From the NCBI GenBank assembly GCA_020152595.1, contig JAIGNY010000491.1, positions 1-64,000 on the forward strand: 64,000 bases of DNA, in the 5' to 3' direction. The position numbers and the translations under genes were made by a program. Of the stretch, positions 1 through 13,120 are shown in pieces. Origin of the DNA: Chiridota heheva. Its lineage: Eukaryota > Echinodermata > Holothuroidea > Apodida > Chiridotidae. The notes below the pieces were generated by a model that saw only the letters and a program-made list of their open reading frames with translations, searched no databases and was not told the origin of the DNA. Each line of letters begins with the position of its first letter. Positions within the stretch are counted from its first letter, which is position 1.

Positions 1-3000
1 GATACATCAGCCACTGTGGGCACACACATGATACACGATACATCAGTCACCGGGCACCAATGATACATCAGCCACCGTGGGCACCAATGATACATCAGCC
101 ACTGTGGGCACCAATGATACATCAGCCACTGTGGGCACCAATTATAACTGGGCACCATCCGATACATGTGGGCACCATTAATGATACATCAGCCACTGTG
201 GGCACAATGATACATGATACATCAGCCATCAGGCACCATCCGCCATTGTATACATCAGCCACTGTGGGCACCAATGATACATCAGCCACTGTGGGCACCA
301 ATGATACATCAGCCACTGTGGGCACCAATGATACATCAGCCACTGTGGGCACCACCGATACATCAGCCACTGTGGGCACCAATGATACATCAGTCACTGT
401 GGGCACCAATGATACATCAAATACTGTGGGCACCAATGATACATCAGCCACTGTGGGCACTAATGATACATCAGCCACTGTGGGCACCAATGATACATCC
501 GCCACTGTGGGTACCTACCAATGATACATCAGCCATTGTGGGTACCAATGATACATCAGCCACTGTGGGCACCAATGATACATCAGCCACTGTGGGCACC
601 AATGATACATCAGCCACTGTGGGCACCAATGATACATCAGCCACTGTGGGCACCAATGATACATCAGCCACTGTGGGCACCAATGATACATCAGCCACTG
701 TGGGCACCAGTGATACATCAGCCACTGTGTTCAGGATACATCAGCCACTGGCACCAATGATACATCAGCCACTGTGGGCACCAATGATACATCAGCCACT
801 GTGGGCACCAATGATACATCAGCCACTGTGGGCACCAATGATACATCAGCCACTGTGGGCACCAATGATACATCAGCCACTGTGGGCACCAATGATACAT
901 CAGCCACTGTGGGCACAATGATACAACAGCCACTGTGGGCACATCAGCCACTGTGGGCACCAATGATACATCAGCCACTGTGGGCACCAATGATGGGCAC
1001 AACAGCCACTGTGGGCACCAATGATACATCAGCCACTGTGGGCACCAATGATACATCAGCCACTGTGGGCACCAATGATACATCAGCCACTGTGGGCACC
1101 AATGATACATCAGTCACTGTGGGCACCAATGATACATCAGCCACTGTGGGCACCAATGATACATCAGCAGTCACTGTGGGCGCAATGATACATCAGCCAC
1201 TGTAGGCACCAATGATACATCAGCCACTGTGGGCACCAATGATACATCAGCCACTGTGGGCAATGATACATCAGCCACTGTGGGCACCAATGATACATCA
1301 GCCACTGTGGGCACCAATGATACATCAGCCACTGCGGGCACCATGATACATCAGCCACTGGGGCACCAATGATACATCCGCCACTGTGGGCACCAATGTT
1401 CATCAGCCACTGTGGGCACAATGAAACATCAGCCACTGTTGGCACCAATGACATCAGCCACTGTGGGCACCAATGTTCAACAGCCACTGTGGGCACCAAT
1501 GATACATCAGCCACTGTGGGCACCAATGATACATCAGCCACTGTGGGCACCAATTATACATCCGCCACTGTGGGCACCAATGATACATCAGCCACTGTGG
1601 GCACCAACGATAGATCAGCCACTGTGGGCACCAATTATACATCAGCCACTGTGGGCACCAATGATACATCAGCCACTGTGGGCACCAATGATACATCAGC
1701 CACTGTGGGCACCAATGATACATCAGCCACTGTGGGCACCAATGATACATCAGCCACTGTGGGCACCAATGATACATCAGCCACTGTGGGCACCAATGAT
1801 ACATCAGCCACTGTGGGCACCAGTGATACATCAGCCACTGTGGGCACCAATGATACATCAGTCACTGTGGGCACCAATGATACATCAGCCACTGTGCGCA
1901 CCAATGATACATCAGCCACTGTGGGCACCAATGATACATCAGCCACTGTGGGCACAAATGATACATCAGCCACTGTGGGCACTAATGATACATCAGCCAC
2001 TGTGGGCACCAATGATACATCAGCCACTGTGGGCACCAATGATACATCAGCCACTGTGGGCACCAATGATCACATGGGCACCAATGCCACTGTGGGCACC
2101 AATGATACATCAGTCACTGTGGGCACCAATGATACATCAGCCACTGTGGGCACCAATGATACATCAGCCACTGTGGGCACCACGATACATCAGCCACCGC
2201 GGGCACCAATGATACATCAGCCACTGCGGCACCAATGATACATCAGCCACTGTGGCACCACTGATACATCACACACCAATGATACATCAGCCACTGTGGG
2301 CACCAATGATACATCCGCCACTGCTTGGAGCGCCAATTATACATCCGCCACTGTGGGCACCAATGATACATCAGCCACTGTGGGCACCAATTATACATCC
2401 ACCACTGTGGGCACCAATGATACATCAGTCACTGTGGGCACCAATGATACATCAGCCACTGTGGGCACCAATGATACATCAGCCACTGTGGGCACCAATT
2501 ATACATCCACCACTGTGGGCACCAATGATACATCAGTCACTGTGGGCACCAATGATACATCAGCCACTGTGGGCACCAATAATACATCAGCCACTGTGGG
2601 CACCAGTGATACATCAGCCACTGTGGGCACCAATGATACATCAGCCACTGTGGGCACCAATGATACATCAGCCACTGTGGGCACCAATGATACATCAGCC
2701 ACTGTGGGCACCAATGATACATCAGCCACTGTGGGCACCAATGATACATCAGCCACTGCGGCACCAATGATACATCAGCCACCAATGATACATCAGCCAC
2801 TGTGGGCACCAATGATACATCAGCCACTGTGGGCACCAATGATACATCAGCCACTGTGGGCCAATGATACATCAGCCACTGTGGGCACCAATGATACATC
2901 AGCCACTGTGATACATCAGCAATGATACATCAGCCACTGTGGGCACCAGTGATACATCAGCCACTGTGGGCACCATGATACATCAGCCACTGTGGGCACC

Positions 3001-4291
3001 AATGATACATCAGCCACTGTGGGCACCAATGATACATCAGCCACTGTGGGCACCAATGATACATCAGCCACCGGGCGCAATGATACATCAGCCACCAATG
3101 ATACATCAGCCACTGTGGGCACCAATGATACATCAGCCACTGCGGGCACCAATGATACATCAGCCACTGTGGGCACCAATGATACATCAGCCACTGTGGG
3201 CACCAGTGATACATCAGCCACTGTGGGCACCAATGATACATCCGCCACTGTGGGCACCAATGATACATCAGCCACTGTGGGCACCAATGATACATCCGCC
3301 ACTGTGGGCACCAATGATACATCAGCCACTGTGGGGATACATCCGCACCAATGATACATCAGCCACTGTGGGCACCAATGATACATCAGCCACTGGGCGC
3401 AATGATACATCAGCCACTGTGGGCACCAATGATACATCAGCCACTGTGGGCACCAATGATACATCACATCAGCCACTGTGGCACCAATGATACATCACCA
3501 ATGATACATCAGCCACTGTGGGCACCAATGATACATCAGCCACTGTGGGCACCAATGATACATCAGCCACTGTGGGCACCAATGATACATCAGCCACTGC
3601 GGGCACCAATGATACATCAGCCACTGTGGGCACCAATGATACATCAGCCACTGTGGGCAATGATACATCAGCCACTGTGGGCACCAATGATACATCAGCC
3701 ACCGCGGCACCAATGATACATCAGCCACTGTGGGCACCAATGATACATCAGCCACTGCGGGCACCAATGATACATCAGCCACTGCGGGCACCAATGATAC
3801 ATCAGCCACTGCGGCACCAATGGCACCAATGATACATCAGCCACTGTGGGCACCAGTGATACATCAGCCACTGTGGGCACCAATGATACATCAGCCACTG
3901 TGGGCACCAATGATACATCCGCCACTGTGGGCACCAATGATACATCAGCCACTGTGGGCACCAATGATACATCAGCCACTGTGGGCACCAATGATACATC
4001 AGCCACTGTGGGCACCAATTATACATCCGCCACTGTGGGCACCAATGATACATCAGCCACTGTGGGCACCAATTATACATCCGCCACTGTGGGCACCAAT
4101 GATACATCAGCCACTGTGGGCACCAATGATACATCAGCCACTGTGGGCACCAATGATACATCCGCCACTGTGAGCACCAATTATACATCCGCCACTGTGG
4201 GCACCAATGATACATCAGCCACTGTGGGCACCAATTATACATCCGCCACTGTGGGCACCAATGATACATCAGCCACTGTGGGCACCAATGA
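1..4291. repeat. 27-bp minisatellite array (unit A)
   Basis: About 155 head-to-tail copies of a 27-bp unit whose core reads CATCAGCCACTGTGGGCACC; a clean stretch lies at 1655-1860. The array runs off the left edge. Many units carry small substitutions (CAGTC for CAGCC, ATTATACATCC for ATGATACATCAG) or internal deletions (around 150-260, 890-1010, 2230-2340, 2760-2940, 3340-3500). Because 27 is a multiple of three and the unit has few stops, open frames of 60-290 codons arise on both strands (for example a 9-residue repeat NDTSATVGT). They break at every indel, have no start context or splice signals and are not genes. The same unit returns as two small islands at 5.4 and 6.6 kb. Confidence 0.97.
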
Positions 4292-5367
4292 TTCAAAAAC
4301 TGCCTCAGGGTAGGTTAAGAAATTCTATATACAGTCCGGGAGCATGCCTATTAATAGGATCCAAAAAAATGTTCCTCAAATTTAATAGCCAATACAACTA
4401 GGCTTTAAATCAATAGCCAATACAACTAAGCTTTAAATTAATAGCCAATACAACTAAGCTTTAAATTAATAGCCAATACAACTAAGCTTTGAATTAATAG
4501 CCAATACAACTAGGCTTTATATTAATAGCCAATACAACTAGGCTTTATATAAATAGCTAATACAACTAGGCTTTAAATCAATAGCCAATACAACTAGGCT
4601 TTATATTAATGGCCAATACAACTAAACTTTATAATAGCCAATACAACTAGGCTTTATATTAATAGGCAATACAACTAGGCTTTAAATTGATAGCCAATAC
4701 AACTAGGCTTTAAATTAATAGCCAATACAACTAGGCTTTAAATTAATAGCCAATACAACAAGGCTCTAAATTGATAGCCAATACAACTAGGCTTTATATT
4801 AATAGCCAATACAACTAGGCTTTATATTAATAGCCAATACAACTAGGCTTTAAATTAATAGCCAATACAACTAGGTTTTATATTAATAGTCAATACAACT
4901 AAGCTTTATATTAATAGCCAATACAACTAGGCTTTAAATTAATAGCCAATACAACTAGGCTTTATATTAATAGCCAATACAACTAGGTTTTATATTAATA
5001 GGCAATACAACTACGCTTTATATTAATAGCCAATACAACTAGGCTTTATATTAATAGCTAATACAACTAGGCTTTAAATCAATAGCCAATACAACTAGGC
5101 TTTATATTAATAGCCAATACAACTAAACTTTATAATAGCTAATACAACTAGGCTTTAAATTAATAGTCAATACAACTAGGCTTTATATTAATAGCCGATA
5201 CAACTAGGCTTTATATTGATAGCTAATACAACTAGGCTTTAAATCAATAGCCAATACAACTAGGCTTTATATTAATAGCCAATACAACTAGGCTTTATAA
5301 TAGCCAATACAACTAGGGTTTAAATAAATAGTCAATACAACTAGGCTTTATATTAATAGTCAATACA

Positions 5368-5560
5368 ACTGTGGGCACCAATGATACATCAGCCACTGTG
5401 GGCACCAATGATACATCAGCCACTGTGGGCACCAATGATACATCAGCCACTGTGGGCACCAATGATACATCAGCCACTGTGGGCACCAATGATACATCAG
5501 CCACTGTGGGCACCAATTATACATCCGCCACTGTGGGCACCACTGACACATCAGTCACTG
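5368..5560. repeat. Island of 27-bp unit A inside the 28-bp array (copy 1)
   Basis: About seven units of the 27-bp repeat sit inside the 28-bp array. The left junction falls on ACT, which is shared by the end of unit B (ACAACT) and unit A (CCACT). The right junction passes from TCACTG to TATATTAATAGC. The last two units are the variants with ATTATACATCC and ACTGACACATCAGTC. Confidence 0.95.
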
Positions 5561-6634
5561 TATATTAATAGCTAATACAACTAGGCTTTAAATCAATAGC
5601 CAATACAACTAGGCTTTATTTTAATAGCCAATACAACTAAACTTTATAATAGCCAATACAACTAGGCTTTAAATTAATATGCAATACAACTAGGCTTTAA
5701 ATTGATAGCCAATACAACTAGGCTTTAAATTAATAGCCAATACAACTAGGCTTTAAATTAATAGCCAATACAACAAGGCTCTAAATTAATAGCCAATACA
5801 ACTAGGCTTTATATTAATAGCCAATACAACTAGGCTTTATATTAATAGCCAATACAACTAGGCTTTAAATTAATAGCCAATACAACTAGGCTTTATATTA
5901 ATAGTCAATACAACTAAGCTTTATATTAATAGCCAATACAACTAGGCTTTAAATTAATAGCCAATACAACTAGGCTTTATATTAATAGCCAATACAACTA
6001 GGTTTTATATTAATAGCCAATACAACTAGGCTTTATATTAATAGCCAATACAACTAGGCTTTAAATTAATAGCCAATACAACTAGGGTTTATATTAATAG
6101 TCAATACAACTAAGCTTTATATTAATAGCCAATACAACTAGGCTTTAAATTAATAGCCAATACAACTAGGCTTTATATTAATAGCCAATACAACTAGGTT
6201 TTATATTAATAGGCAATACAACTAGGCTTGATATTAATAGCCAATACAACTAAGTTTTATATTAATAGCCAATACAACTAGGCTTTATATTAATAGCCAA
6301 TACAACTAGGCTTTATATTAATAGCTAATACAACTAGGCTTTAAATCAATAGCCAATACAACTAGGCTTTATATTAATAGCCAATACAACTAAACTTTAT
6401 AATAGCCAATACAACTAGGCTTTAAATTAATTGTCAATACAACTAGGCTTTATATTTATAGCCAATACAACTAGGCTTTATATTGATAGCCAATACAACT
6501 AGGCTTTAAATCAATAGCCAATACAACTAGGCTTTATATTAATAGCCAATACAACTAGGCTTTATAATAGCCAATACAATTAGGCTTTAAATAAATAGTC
6601 AATACAACTAGGCTTTACATTAATAGTCAATACA

Positions 6635-6853
6635 ACTGTGGGCACCAATGATACATCAGCCACTGTGGGCACCAATGATACATCAGCCACTGTGGGCACC
6701 AATGATACATCAGCCACTGTGGGCACCAATGATACATCAGCCACTGTGGGCACCAATGATACATCAGCCACTGTGGGCACCAATGATACATCAGCCACTG
6801 TGGGCACCAATTATACATCCGCCACTGTGGGCACCACTGACACATCAGTCACT
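6635..6853. repeat. Island of 27-bp unit A inside the 28-bp array (copy 2)
   Basis: This is the same island as at 5368-5560, with identical left and right junctions and the same two variant units at its right end, but with one extra 27-bp unit. It starts 1,267 bp after the first island, so the two islands belong to one duplicated higher-order block and are not independent insertions. Confidence 0.95.
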
Positions 6854-7945
6854 GTATATTAATAGCTAATACAACTAGGATTTAAATCAATAGCCAATAC
6901 AACTAGGCTTTATTTTAATAGCCAATACAACTAAACTTTATAATAGCCAATACAACTAGGCTTTAAATTAATAGGCAATACAAGTAGGCTTTGAATTGAT
7001 AGCCAATACAACTAGGCTTTAAATTAATAGCCAATACAACTAGGCTTTAAATTATTAGCCAATACAACAAGGCTCTAAATTAATAGCCAATACAACTAGG
7101 CTTTATATTAATAGCCAATACAACTAGGCTTTATATTAATAGCCAATACAAGTAGGCTTTAAATTAATAGCCAATACAACTAGGCTTTATAATAATAGTC
7201 AATACAACTAAGCTTTATATTAATAGCCAATACAACTAGGCTTTAAATTAATAGCCAATACAACTAGGCTTTATATTAATAGTCAATACAACTAGGCTTT
7301 AAATTAATAGCCAATACAGCTAGGCTTTAAATTAATAGCCAATACAACTAAGCTTTAAATTAATAGCCAATACAACTAGGCTTTATATTAATAGCCAATA
7401 CAACTAGGCTTTATATTAATAGTCAATACAACTAGGCTTTAAATTAATAGCCAATACAACTAGGCTTTAAATTAATAGCCAATACAACTAAGCTTTAAAT
7501 TAATAGCCAATACAACTAGGCTTTATATCAATAGCCAATGCAACTAGGCTTTAAACTAATAGCCAATAGAACTAGGCTTTAAATCAATAGCCAATACAAC
7601 TAGGCTTTAAATTAATAGCCAATGCAACTAGGTTTTATAATAATAGCCAATACAACTAGGCTTTATATTAATAGCCAATACAACAAGGCTTTATAGTAAT
7701 AGCCAATACAACTAGGCTTTAAATTAATAGCCAATACAACTAAGCTTTAAATTAACAGCCAATGCAACTAGGTTTTATATTAATAGCCAATACAACTAGG
7801 CTTTATATTAATAGCCAATACAACTAGGCTTGAAATTAATAGCCAACACAACTAGGCTTTAAATTAATAGCCAATACAACTAGGCTTTATATTAATAGCA
7901 ATTACAACTAGGCTTTAACTTAATAGCCAATACAACTAAGCTTTT

Positions 7946-8837
7946 AGGCGCAAAACAGTCATTTTAGAAAAAGTAAAAAATAAAAAAAAATGTTTTTGCG
8001 TTTCATATTGAATATTTAAAGTAATAAAATTAGAAACCGGGAGATTTGATCGTAACATCTGAAGAATCCAGCCTAGTGGCTTCAATATGTGTTATCCTAT
8101 TCCTATTTTAGGCTCCTAGACTTATGTGTAATCATTTCTTGATTAAGAAAATGTAAACAAAAAGTCATTCAAGCCTAATTCCTTCCTTTAAAACAAACAG
8201 TGAAGCAAACTGTTCATTATGCCTAAACATAAATATTTTGTTGAGGGTATTTTTGAAGTTCAAGATTAACTTCCTTTTCATGGTAAGCTGATGTTATTAA
8301 CCCACATATGACGACACTTAATAACCTGAACAATCTTTATTACAGAAGTGTTAACTAAACAATCATTATTACAGAAGTGTTAACTAAACAATCATTATTA
8401 CAGAAGTGTTAACTAAACAATCATTATAACAGAAGTGTTGACTAAACAATCATTATTACAGAAGTGTTAACTAAACAATCATTATTACAGAAGTGTTAAT
8501 TACTTTGCACTTTTAAGACATTAACTTGGATTATTATGAATCAAAAGCCAACGGTATTTGAGCTATTAATTAATCAGTTTCAAATAACTTCTAAAATTCC
8601 TATTCTGTAGTATAAAATTTATAATACATTTAGAAACTACCGACTTGTAATTCAGCTAGATGTACATCATTGAAACCAATACAATTACTGAAAACAATAC
8701 TTACTAAGCTTTTGTTACCGTTACGTTAAACTAGTTGGTTTCCAAAACAAAAACTGGTTTTAATTGAAAAACTGGCTTTTCACCCGTAATGTAAACAAGC
8801 TTTGAAACATAAAGTGCATTACAGTCATTAGTTTGTT
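7946..8837. other. Unique AT-rich stretch without a gene
   Basis: I see no coding region, splice-flanked exon or RNA gene here. It contains the small 29-bp array listed separately at 8331-8499. The flanks hold ACTGG/CCAGT-rich text near 8735-8780 that loosely resembles sequence near 46920-46970 and 53380-53410. Confidence 0.6.
8331..8499. repeat. 29-bp minisatellite, about 6 copies
   Basis: Near-perfect copies of a 29-bp unit with core ACAGAAGTGTTAACTAAACA. One copy has TTGAC for TTAAC and one has ATAACAG for ATTACAG. The array is young or well homogenised. Confidence 0.95.
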
Positions 8838-9092
8838 CTGCTCCTTAAAGTTTCAAACAGTCAGACCCGACCTGATACATAACCAGGGCGGGTCAGATTT
8901 GTCCTCTTTATTTTCTTTATTCTAAAAACCTTAGTTGTTGTGGAAGTTGGTGCTGAGTATCACATTAGCAATGGATGAAGTTCTTATTGTGTGGTTATTT
9001 TAATTAAGATAAAGTGGTCTCACTATTTGCTACAGTAAGTTTGTGGTTATGATTTGCTGGAACAAATTTTTAAGGAGAAGAACAAGTCATGG
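8838..9092. repeat. Dispersed repeat, copy 1 (second copy at 46636-46900)
   Basis: The segment from CTGCTCCTTAAAGTTTCAAA through GGTCAGATTTGTCCTCTTTA and on to CTATTTGCTACAGTAAG and GGAACAAATTTTTAAGG recurs in the same order and orientation near 46640-46900, with scattered substitutions and a differing central stretch. No protein is apparent. It is probably a non-autonomous transposable element or another old dispersed repeat; I cannot see clear termini. Confidence 0.75.
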
Positions 9093-9608
9093 TGACTACA
9101 TGCACTGTAAGATGATAGCAGCTAACAATATTTGTATCACAGTAATTTTTGTAAATAATGTTGAAAATGATAATGAAGGCATTGATAAATAAAATGTATT
9201 GATACATTTTAATATTGTTTTCGTGTAAAGTGATTTCACTACCCCATTTGCCCCTCAAATGATGCCAAATTTACCCCTTTGTCAGTCTAGGTCCGAAAGG
9301 CGTATTAGACAGTTCCCAATGTCCCAAGCCAGTCAGGTAAAAAAGTGTCATCTATATACCCTTATTTGCTCACAATTTCTATTCATAGTTATGATTTCAA
9401 TTTTCTTTCATGTAAAAAGCAAAGAAATTTTGTCGGCGAGTTGTAAAACAGATACAAATTAAGCCTCTAAATGCACCATCTTACGATGCAATGCTAGCCA
9501 TTGTATACTTAATTACGCAGTACAATTGTTGCTAATTTGAATATAGCCTACGGCGCAAAAATCTTACAGTTGAGATCCCACCCACTTGTGACTTAACATT
9601 TCTTTAAA
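9093..9608. other. Unique sequence, no gene seen
   Basis: Short open frames of 60-70 codons occur here, but they have no recognisable motif, codon pattern or splice context. I call no gene. Confidence 0.55.
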
Positions 9609-9988
9609 ACATTAACCATAGCCAGGCCATGACATTAACCGTGGCCAGGCCATGACATTAACCGTGGCCAGGCCATGACATTAACCGTGGCCAGGCCATG
9701 ACATTAACCGTGGCCAGGCCATGACATTAACCGTGGCCAGGCCATGACATTAACCGTGGCCAGGCCATGACAATAACCGTGGCCAGGCCATGACATTAAC
9801 CGTGGCCAGGCCATGACATTAAGCGTGGCCAGGCCATGACCTTGACCAGGCCATGACATTGACCGTGGCCAGGCCATGACATTGACCGTGGCCAGGCCAT
9901 CAACCATGGCCAGGCCATAACATTAACCATGGCCAGGCCATGACATTAACCATGGCCAGGCCATGACATTAACCATGACCAGGCCATG
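9609..9988. repeat. 23-bp minisatellite, about 16 copies
   Basis: The unit core is CATTAACCGTGGCCAGGCCA. The copies fall into an ACCGTGG group in the middle and ACCATGG/ACCATAG groups at both ends. One unit is shortened (9840-9850) and two use TTGACC. A minus-strand open frame with repeated WPGHG-like residues is a by-product of the repeat. Confidence 0.95.
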
Positions 9989-11264
9989 GCTACCATCCAT
10001 TAATCATGCATACCTCTCAGTTATTATTCAATAATCATTCTTGCTATGCTTTTACTTTAAGTTTCCCGTTTGTGCATCGCGGTGGCATTTTCTATCATAC
10101 TTAACCCTCACTCTACCAGGGCTTTGAAAAAAGCGAGCTCAATTTCCAAAACTTTTTTTTTCATATGCATTTTTGACAACTTTCCTTTACTTCAAGCGCT
10201 TTGGAACGGCAGTTCAACGAAGCATAAGCGATGTACGATTTGGGTACACAATTTTTTTAAGAAAAAAAAAAAATTCTCCAAAACAAAATGCAGGTAGGGA
10301 TTATAAAAATTAGACCAGAAGCCAATACTAACATGTCTTAGGACTTTCAAGCAAAAATGTGATCTTCAAGTTATTTTCAGATTTAAAAGAAAAGATTAAG
10401 AAAAAAAAAATGTAAATGTTTTAGCAATTTTTTAGTTTTACTCTTTTTCAATGTATTTTTTCTCAAAATTCTGTAATATGACCCCTATAAAAAAGTTTCA
10501 TTTTGTGAAAGAAATATCCGAATACTTTAAAATGATACCAAGATTACTCCTATAGGACTGTGGTAAAGTCCTGATTTAATTTGAGAAAAAAGTGGTTTGA
10601 AAACGGTGATACTATCACTGCGTGGTAAGGGTCCTGCCCTATAGCCTTTGGTATTTGCCTTCTTCAAAAGTGCTATAAAACTGCACAAATGGGAGAGAAA
10701 TTAGGCAGAAAAGAAAATGCTCGCTAATGAAAAGTACTGTCCCACTCCCCACCAAATTTGTATTTTCTTCATCAAAATGAAAAGTGTATTACCTGCTCTA
10801 TATCTCTTTATCTCTGTATGAATAATACGATACGTGATTTGAATACATCATGATTGAAAATTAAACTGAATTACACTGTATTCCATTACACTGTATTCCA
10901 TACTTAAACCGGACCTTGTTTCAGCAAGGGGCTATGAAAACATTTTCTTTTTATAACACAGACCACGCACCGAATTAAAATAAATCCTTTGGCACTCTGA
11001 AGATAAGTTTAGTTCTACATTGATTTAAAACATTTAACAATGATAAGAATGATAAGCAACATGTTTGGTCTCCCAAAATTGTATCAAACGGCAAAACACA
11101 TCTGTATTTGAACATTCTGTTTGTTCTTTCTACTTGTGAAATACATAGAAAATATTGGTAATTTATGCATGCTGCCACCCACACTATCATCACCCCGCAA
11201 AAATATGAGTAGGTCCCTATATACAAATTTGAATGAATGAAATTGAAGGCATTCATATTCAAAC
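9989..11264. other. AT-rich non-coding stretch
   Basis: No exon, RNA gene or transposon protein is visible. Homopolymer runs (T8 near 10150, A12 near 10262) and text such as TTAACCCTCACTCTACCAGG (10098-10117) suggest an old dispersed repeat, but I see no second copy in this window. Confidence 0.5.
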
Positions 11265-11565
11265 CAAGATTGGGTGTAATTGCTTCAATTATTTATTCTT
11301 TTTGTCAAATTTGTTTGAATATTTGCAAAATTTCCCTTCACTTTTGGAAAATTTGCTTCAATTTCTGTGCAATTTCCTTCATTTTCGGCAAAATTGCTTC
11401 AATTATCGTGCATTTACCTTCAATTTTCGTAAATTTCCTTCATTTTGTGACTTTTACTTCAATTTCCTTCCGCATTTACAATTACAAAAAAATATCCTTC
11501 ATGTTCGTGAAATTTGCTTCTTTTTGTGAAATTTGCTTCAATTTTTGTATAAATTATTTATATTT
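11265..11565. repeat. Degenerate TTGCTTCAATTT-type repeat
   Basis: A motif close to AAATTTGCTTCAATTT recurs every 20-35 bp (AATTTCCTTCATTTTCG, AAATTGCTTCAATTATCG and similar). The spacing is irregular and the divergence high, so this looks like an old, decayed tandem array. Two overlapping open frames of about 100 codons (Phe-, Asn- and Cys-rich) reflect the composition. Confidence 0.7.
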
Positions 11566-11840
11566 TCGGGATCGAAGCTTTGATGAATACTAAGAAAAAA
11601 TATAGCTAAAAAACAAAAAAACATGGAGAAAATAATTAAAATCTTTGCCAGAACAATCGTAAACACAACTTCTTATAGGTTTGAATACTTGATTTTTCAT
11701 TTTCTATTAGACTCACACATTTATGGAACTTTCACTCCCTTTGCCCTCCACCACTAGCTTCACAGACCACTGCTCAAGTTTGCACCCTCTCACTCAGACA
11801 TGGATCTGTGCCATGTTATCATTGGTAAATGTAATATTTA

Positions 11841-12379
11841 TGTTTGATTGTTTGTTTGATGAGGGCTTAACGGCACCACGACAACGAGGGTCAAATTGTG
11901 TCTAAGAGGTCAGATCATTTTAGAGGTAAGAAGGAAACAGGGGGAGAATGAGAGAAATTCAAGAACAAAAGGTCAGAAAGCTGTGATCAAGAGGGGAGGT
12001 GCATGGTTGAAACAAAAACAAAGTAGAGAGGGGGTGGAAGAGGAGAATTAAATATGGTTGTAGAGGGAAGCATGATGAAGGAAGGAGATCATTTCATCCG
12101 GAGGATTTTTCTGGAAGAACTCAGCAATTAAGTTGTGGGGAGCGAGGGAAGCTCTGGGAAGGTTGTACAGGGGGCAAGCAAGGAGAACGTGATGGATTGT
12201 GAGGGTGCAATGGCAATTGTTGCAGAGGGGTTGGGGAGAGCCAATAAGGAGGTGGGAGTGAGTGAGGTAGGTGTGACCAATTTTAAGATAGGTAATATGA
12301 ACGCTGTCGATACGAGAAAGGTTGTTGATGGTGGATTTGATCAGAATTGTGGGCTGGATGACATGGAGTTTGTTATCAA
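11841..12379 (-). other. 3' part of the LINE (C-terminal tail and 3' UTR)
   Basis: This stretch aligns with 54634-55190 and, for its first 200 bp, with 46981-47190. Shared blocks include CTTAACGGCACCAC, GATCATTTTAGAGGTA, AAACAGGGGGAGAATGAG and TATGGTTGTAGAGGGAAGC. The terminal repeat-like TGTTTGTTTG sits at the element's 3' end. Confidence 0.85.
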
Positions 12380-12820
12380 TTTAAGAGTTCCATGAGGTTT
12401 GCCAGTGGTCACGAACAAGGGAAGCGATAAGCGGTTTGATGTCAGAGAGGGTTTTGGAAAAAGGGGTAGGGAGGAGGTTGAGGGCAAGCTTGCATCGTGG
12501 CTGCATCAGCCTAGTCATTGCCAGGATGCCAACATGGCTGGGTATCCAGAAGAAAGAACACTTTTCCTGCAGAGGGTGGGAGAAAGGAGCTTCCAAAGGA
12601 GGTGGCATGTAAGGTTATTTTATCTAAGGTTGAGTAAAGAAGTAAGAACAGCCTTTGAGTCGGAGAAAATGGCAAAGTGGCCGAGCGGAGAGTACTCAAG
12701 GGGCGAGGAGAATGGCCTTAGCGTCGGCTGAGAAGATGGATGAGTAGTCGGGAAGTCTGCTACTGAGGGTGATGTCTTGTATGACGGCAGCAGCAGTTGT
12801 CTTGCCTTTCTAGGAGCCAT
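12380..12820 (-). pseudogene. LINE RNase H domain, frameshifted
   Basis: The minus strand shows FAIFSDSKAVLTSLL (SDSKA at about 12652-12669, with the conserved Asp) and then FFWIPSHVGI near 12515-12555. After HVGI a base is lost relative to the sister copy at 55280-55340, where the text reads on as GNDRADAAAK. The downstream conserved WxxxWxS-like segment (HWQTSWNS) is near 12381-12405. A 3' RNase H supports placement in the I group. It is non-functional here. Confidence 0.85.
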
Positions 12821-13120
12821 CAGTAAAATGGAGGTGTAATTTAGGAGTTGGTCTTTGATTTGGTTGTGGAGATTGATGAGGAGGTTAGGGTGGGTTTGAT
12901 TGAGTTTTGTGATGAGTGGAGAGGCCCAGGTGGACAGATGGGAGGGGGGTGGCCCAAGGAGGAAAAGTAAGACAGGAGAAGAAGCCGAGAGTGGCGGGGT
13001 TAATGCCGAGATAGAAGAGGTCTGATTTAATGCCTAAGCTGAAGAAAGGGGATAGGGATTTAGGGATCTATCAAAGAGGGTAGAGAAATTGGGGTACCTA
13101 ATGAGGTTGTAAACAGGGTT

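Larger units (their letters stand above)
4383..7945. repeat. 28-bp AT-rich minisatellite array (unit B)
   Basis: Over 110 copies of a 28-bp unit with core AATAGCCAATACAACTAGGC followed by TTTAAATT or TTTATATT. It starts about 90 bp after the 27-bp array; the spacer at 4292-4382 is unique. Shortened units (CTTTATAATAGCC, 22 bp) recur at regular places (4628, 5131, 5299, 5645, 6395, 6565, 6940), which shows higher-order structure. Two islands of the 27-bp unit interrupt it. Beyond 7945 the sequence becomes unique AT-rich DNA. Stop codons occur in every unit, so no open frame is produced. Confidence 0.96.

Noticed and set aside
10070..10297. 75-codon plus frame as a small gene
   Set aside because: It is Lys- and Phe-rich from poly-A and poly-T runs and shows no recognisable domain.
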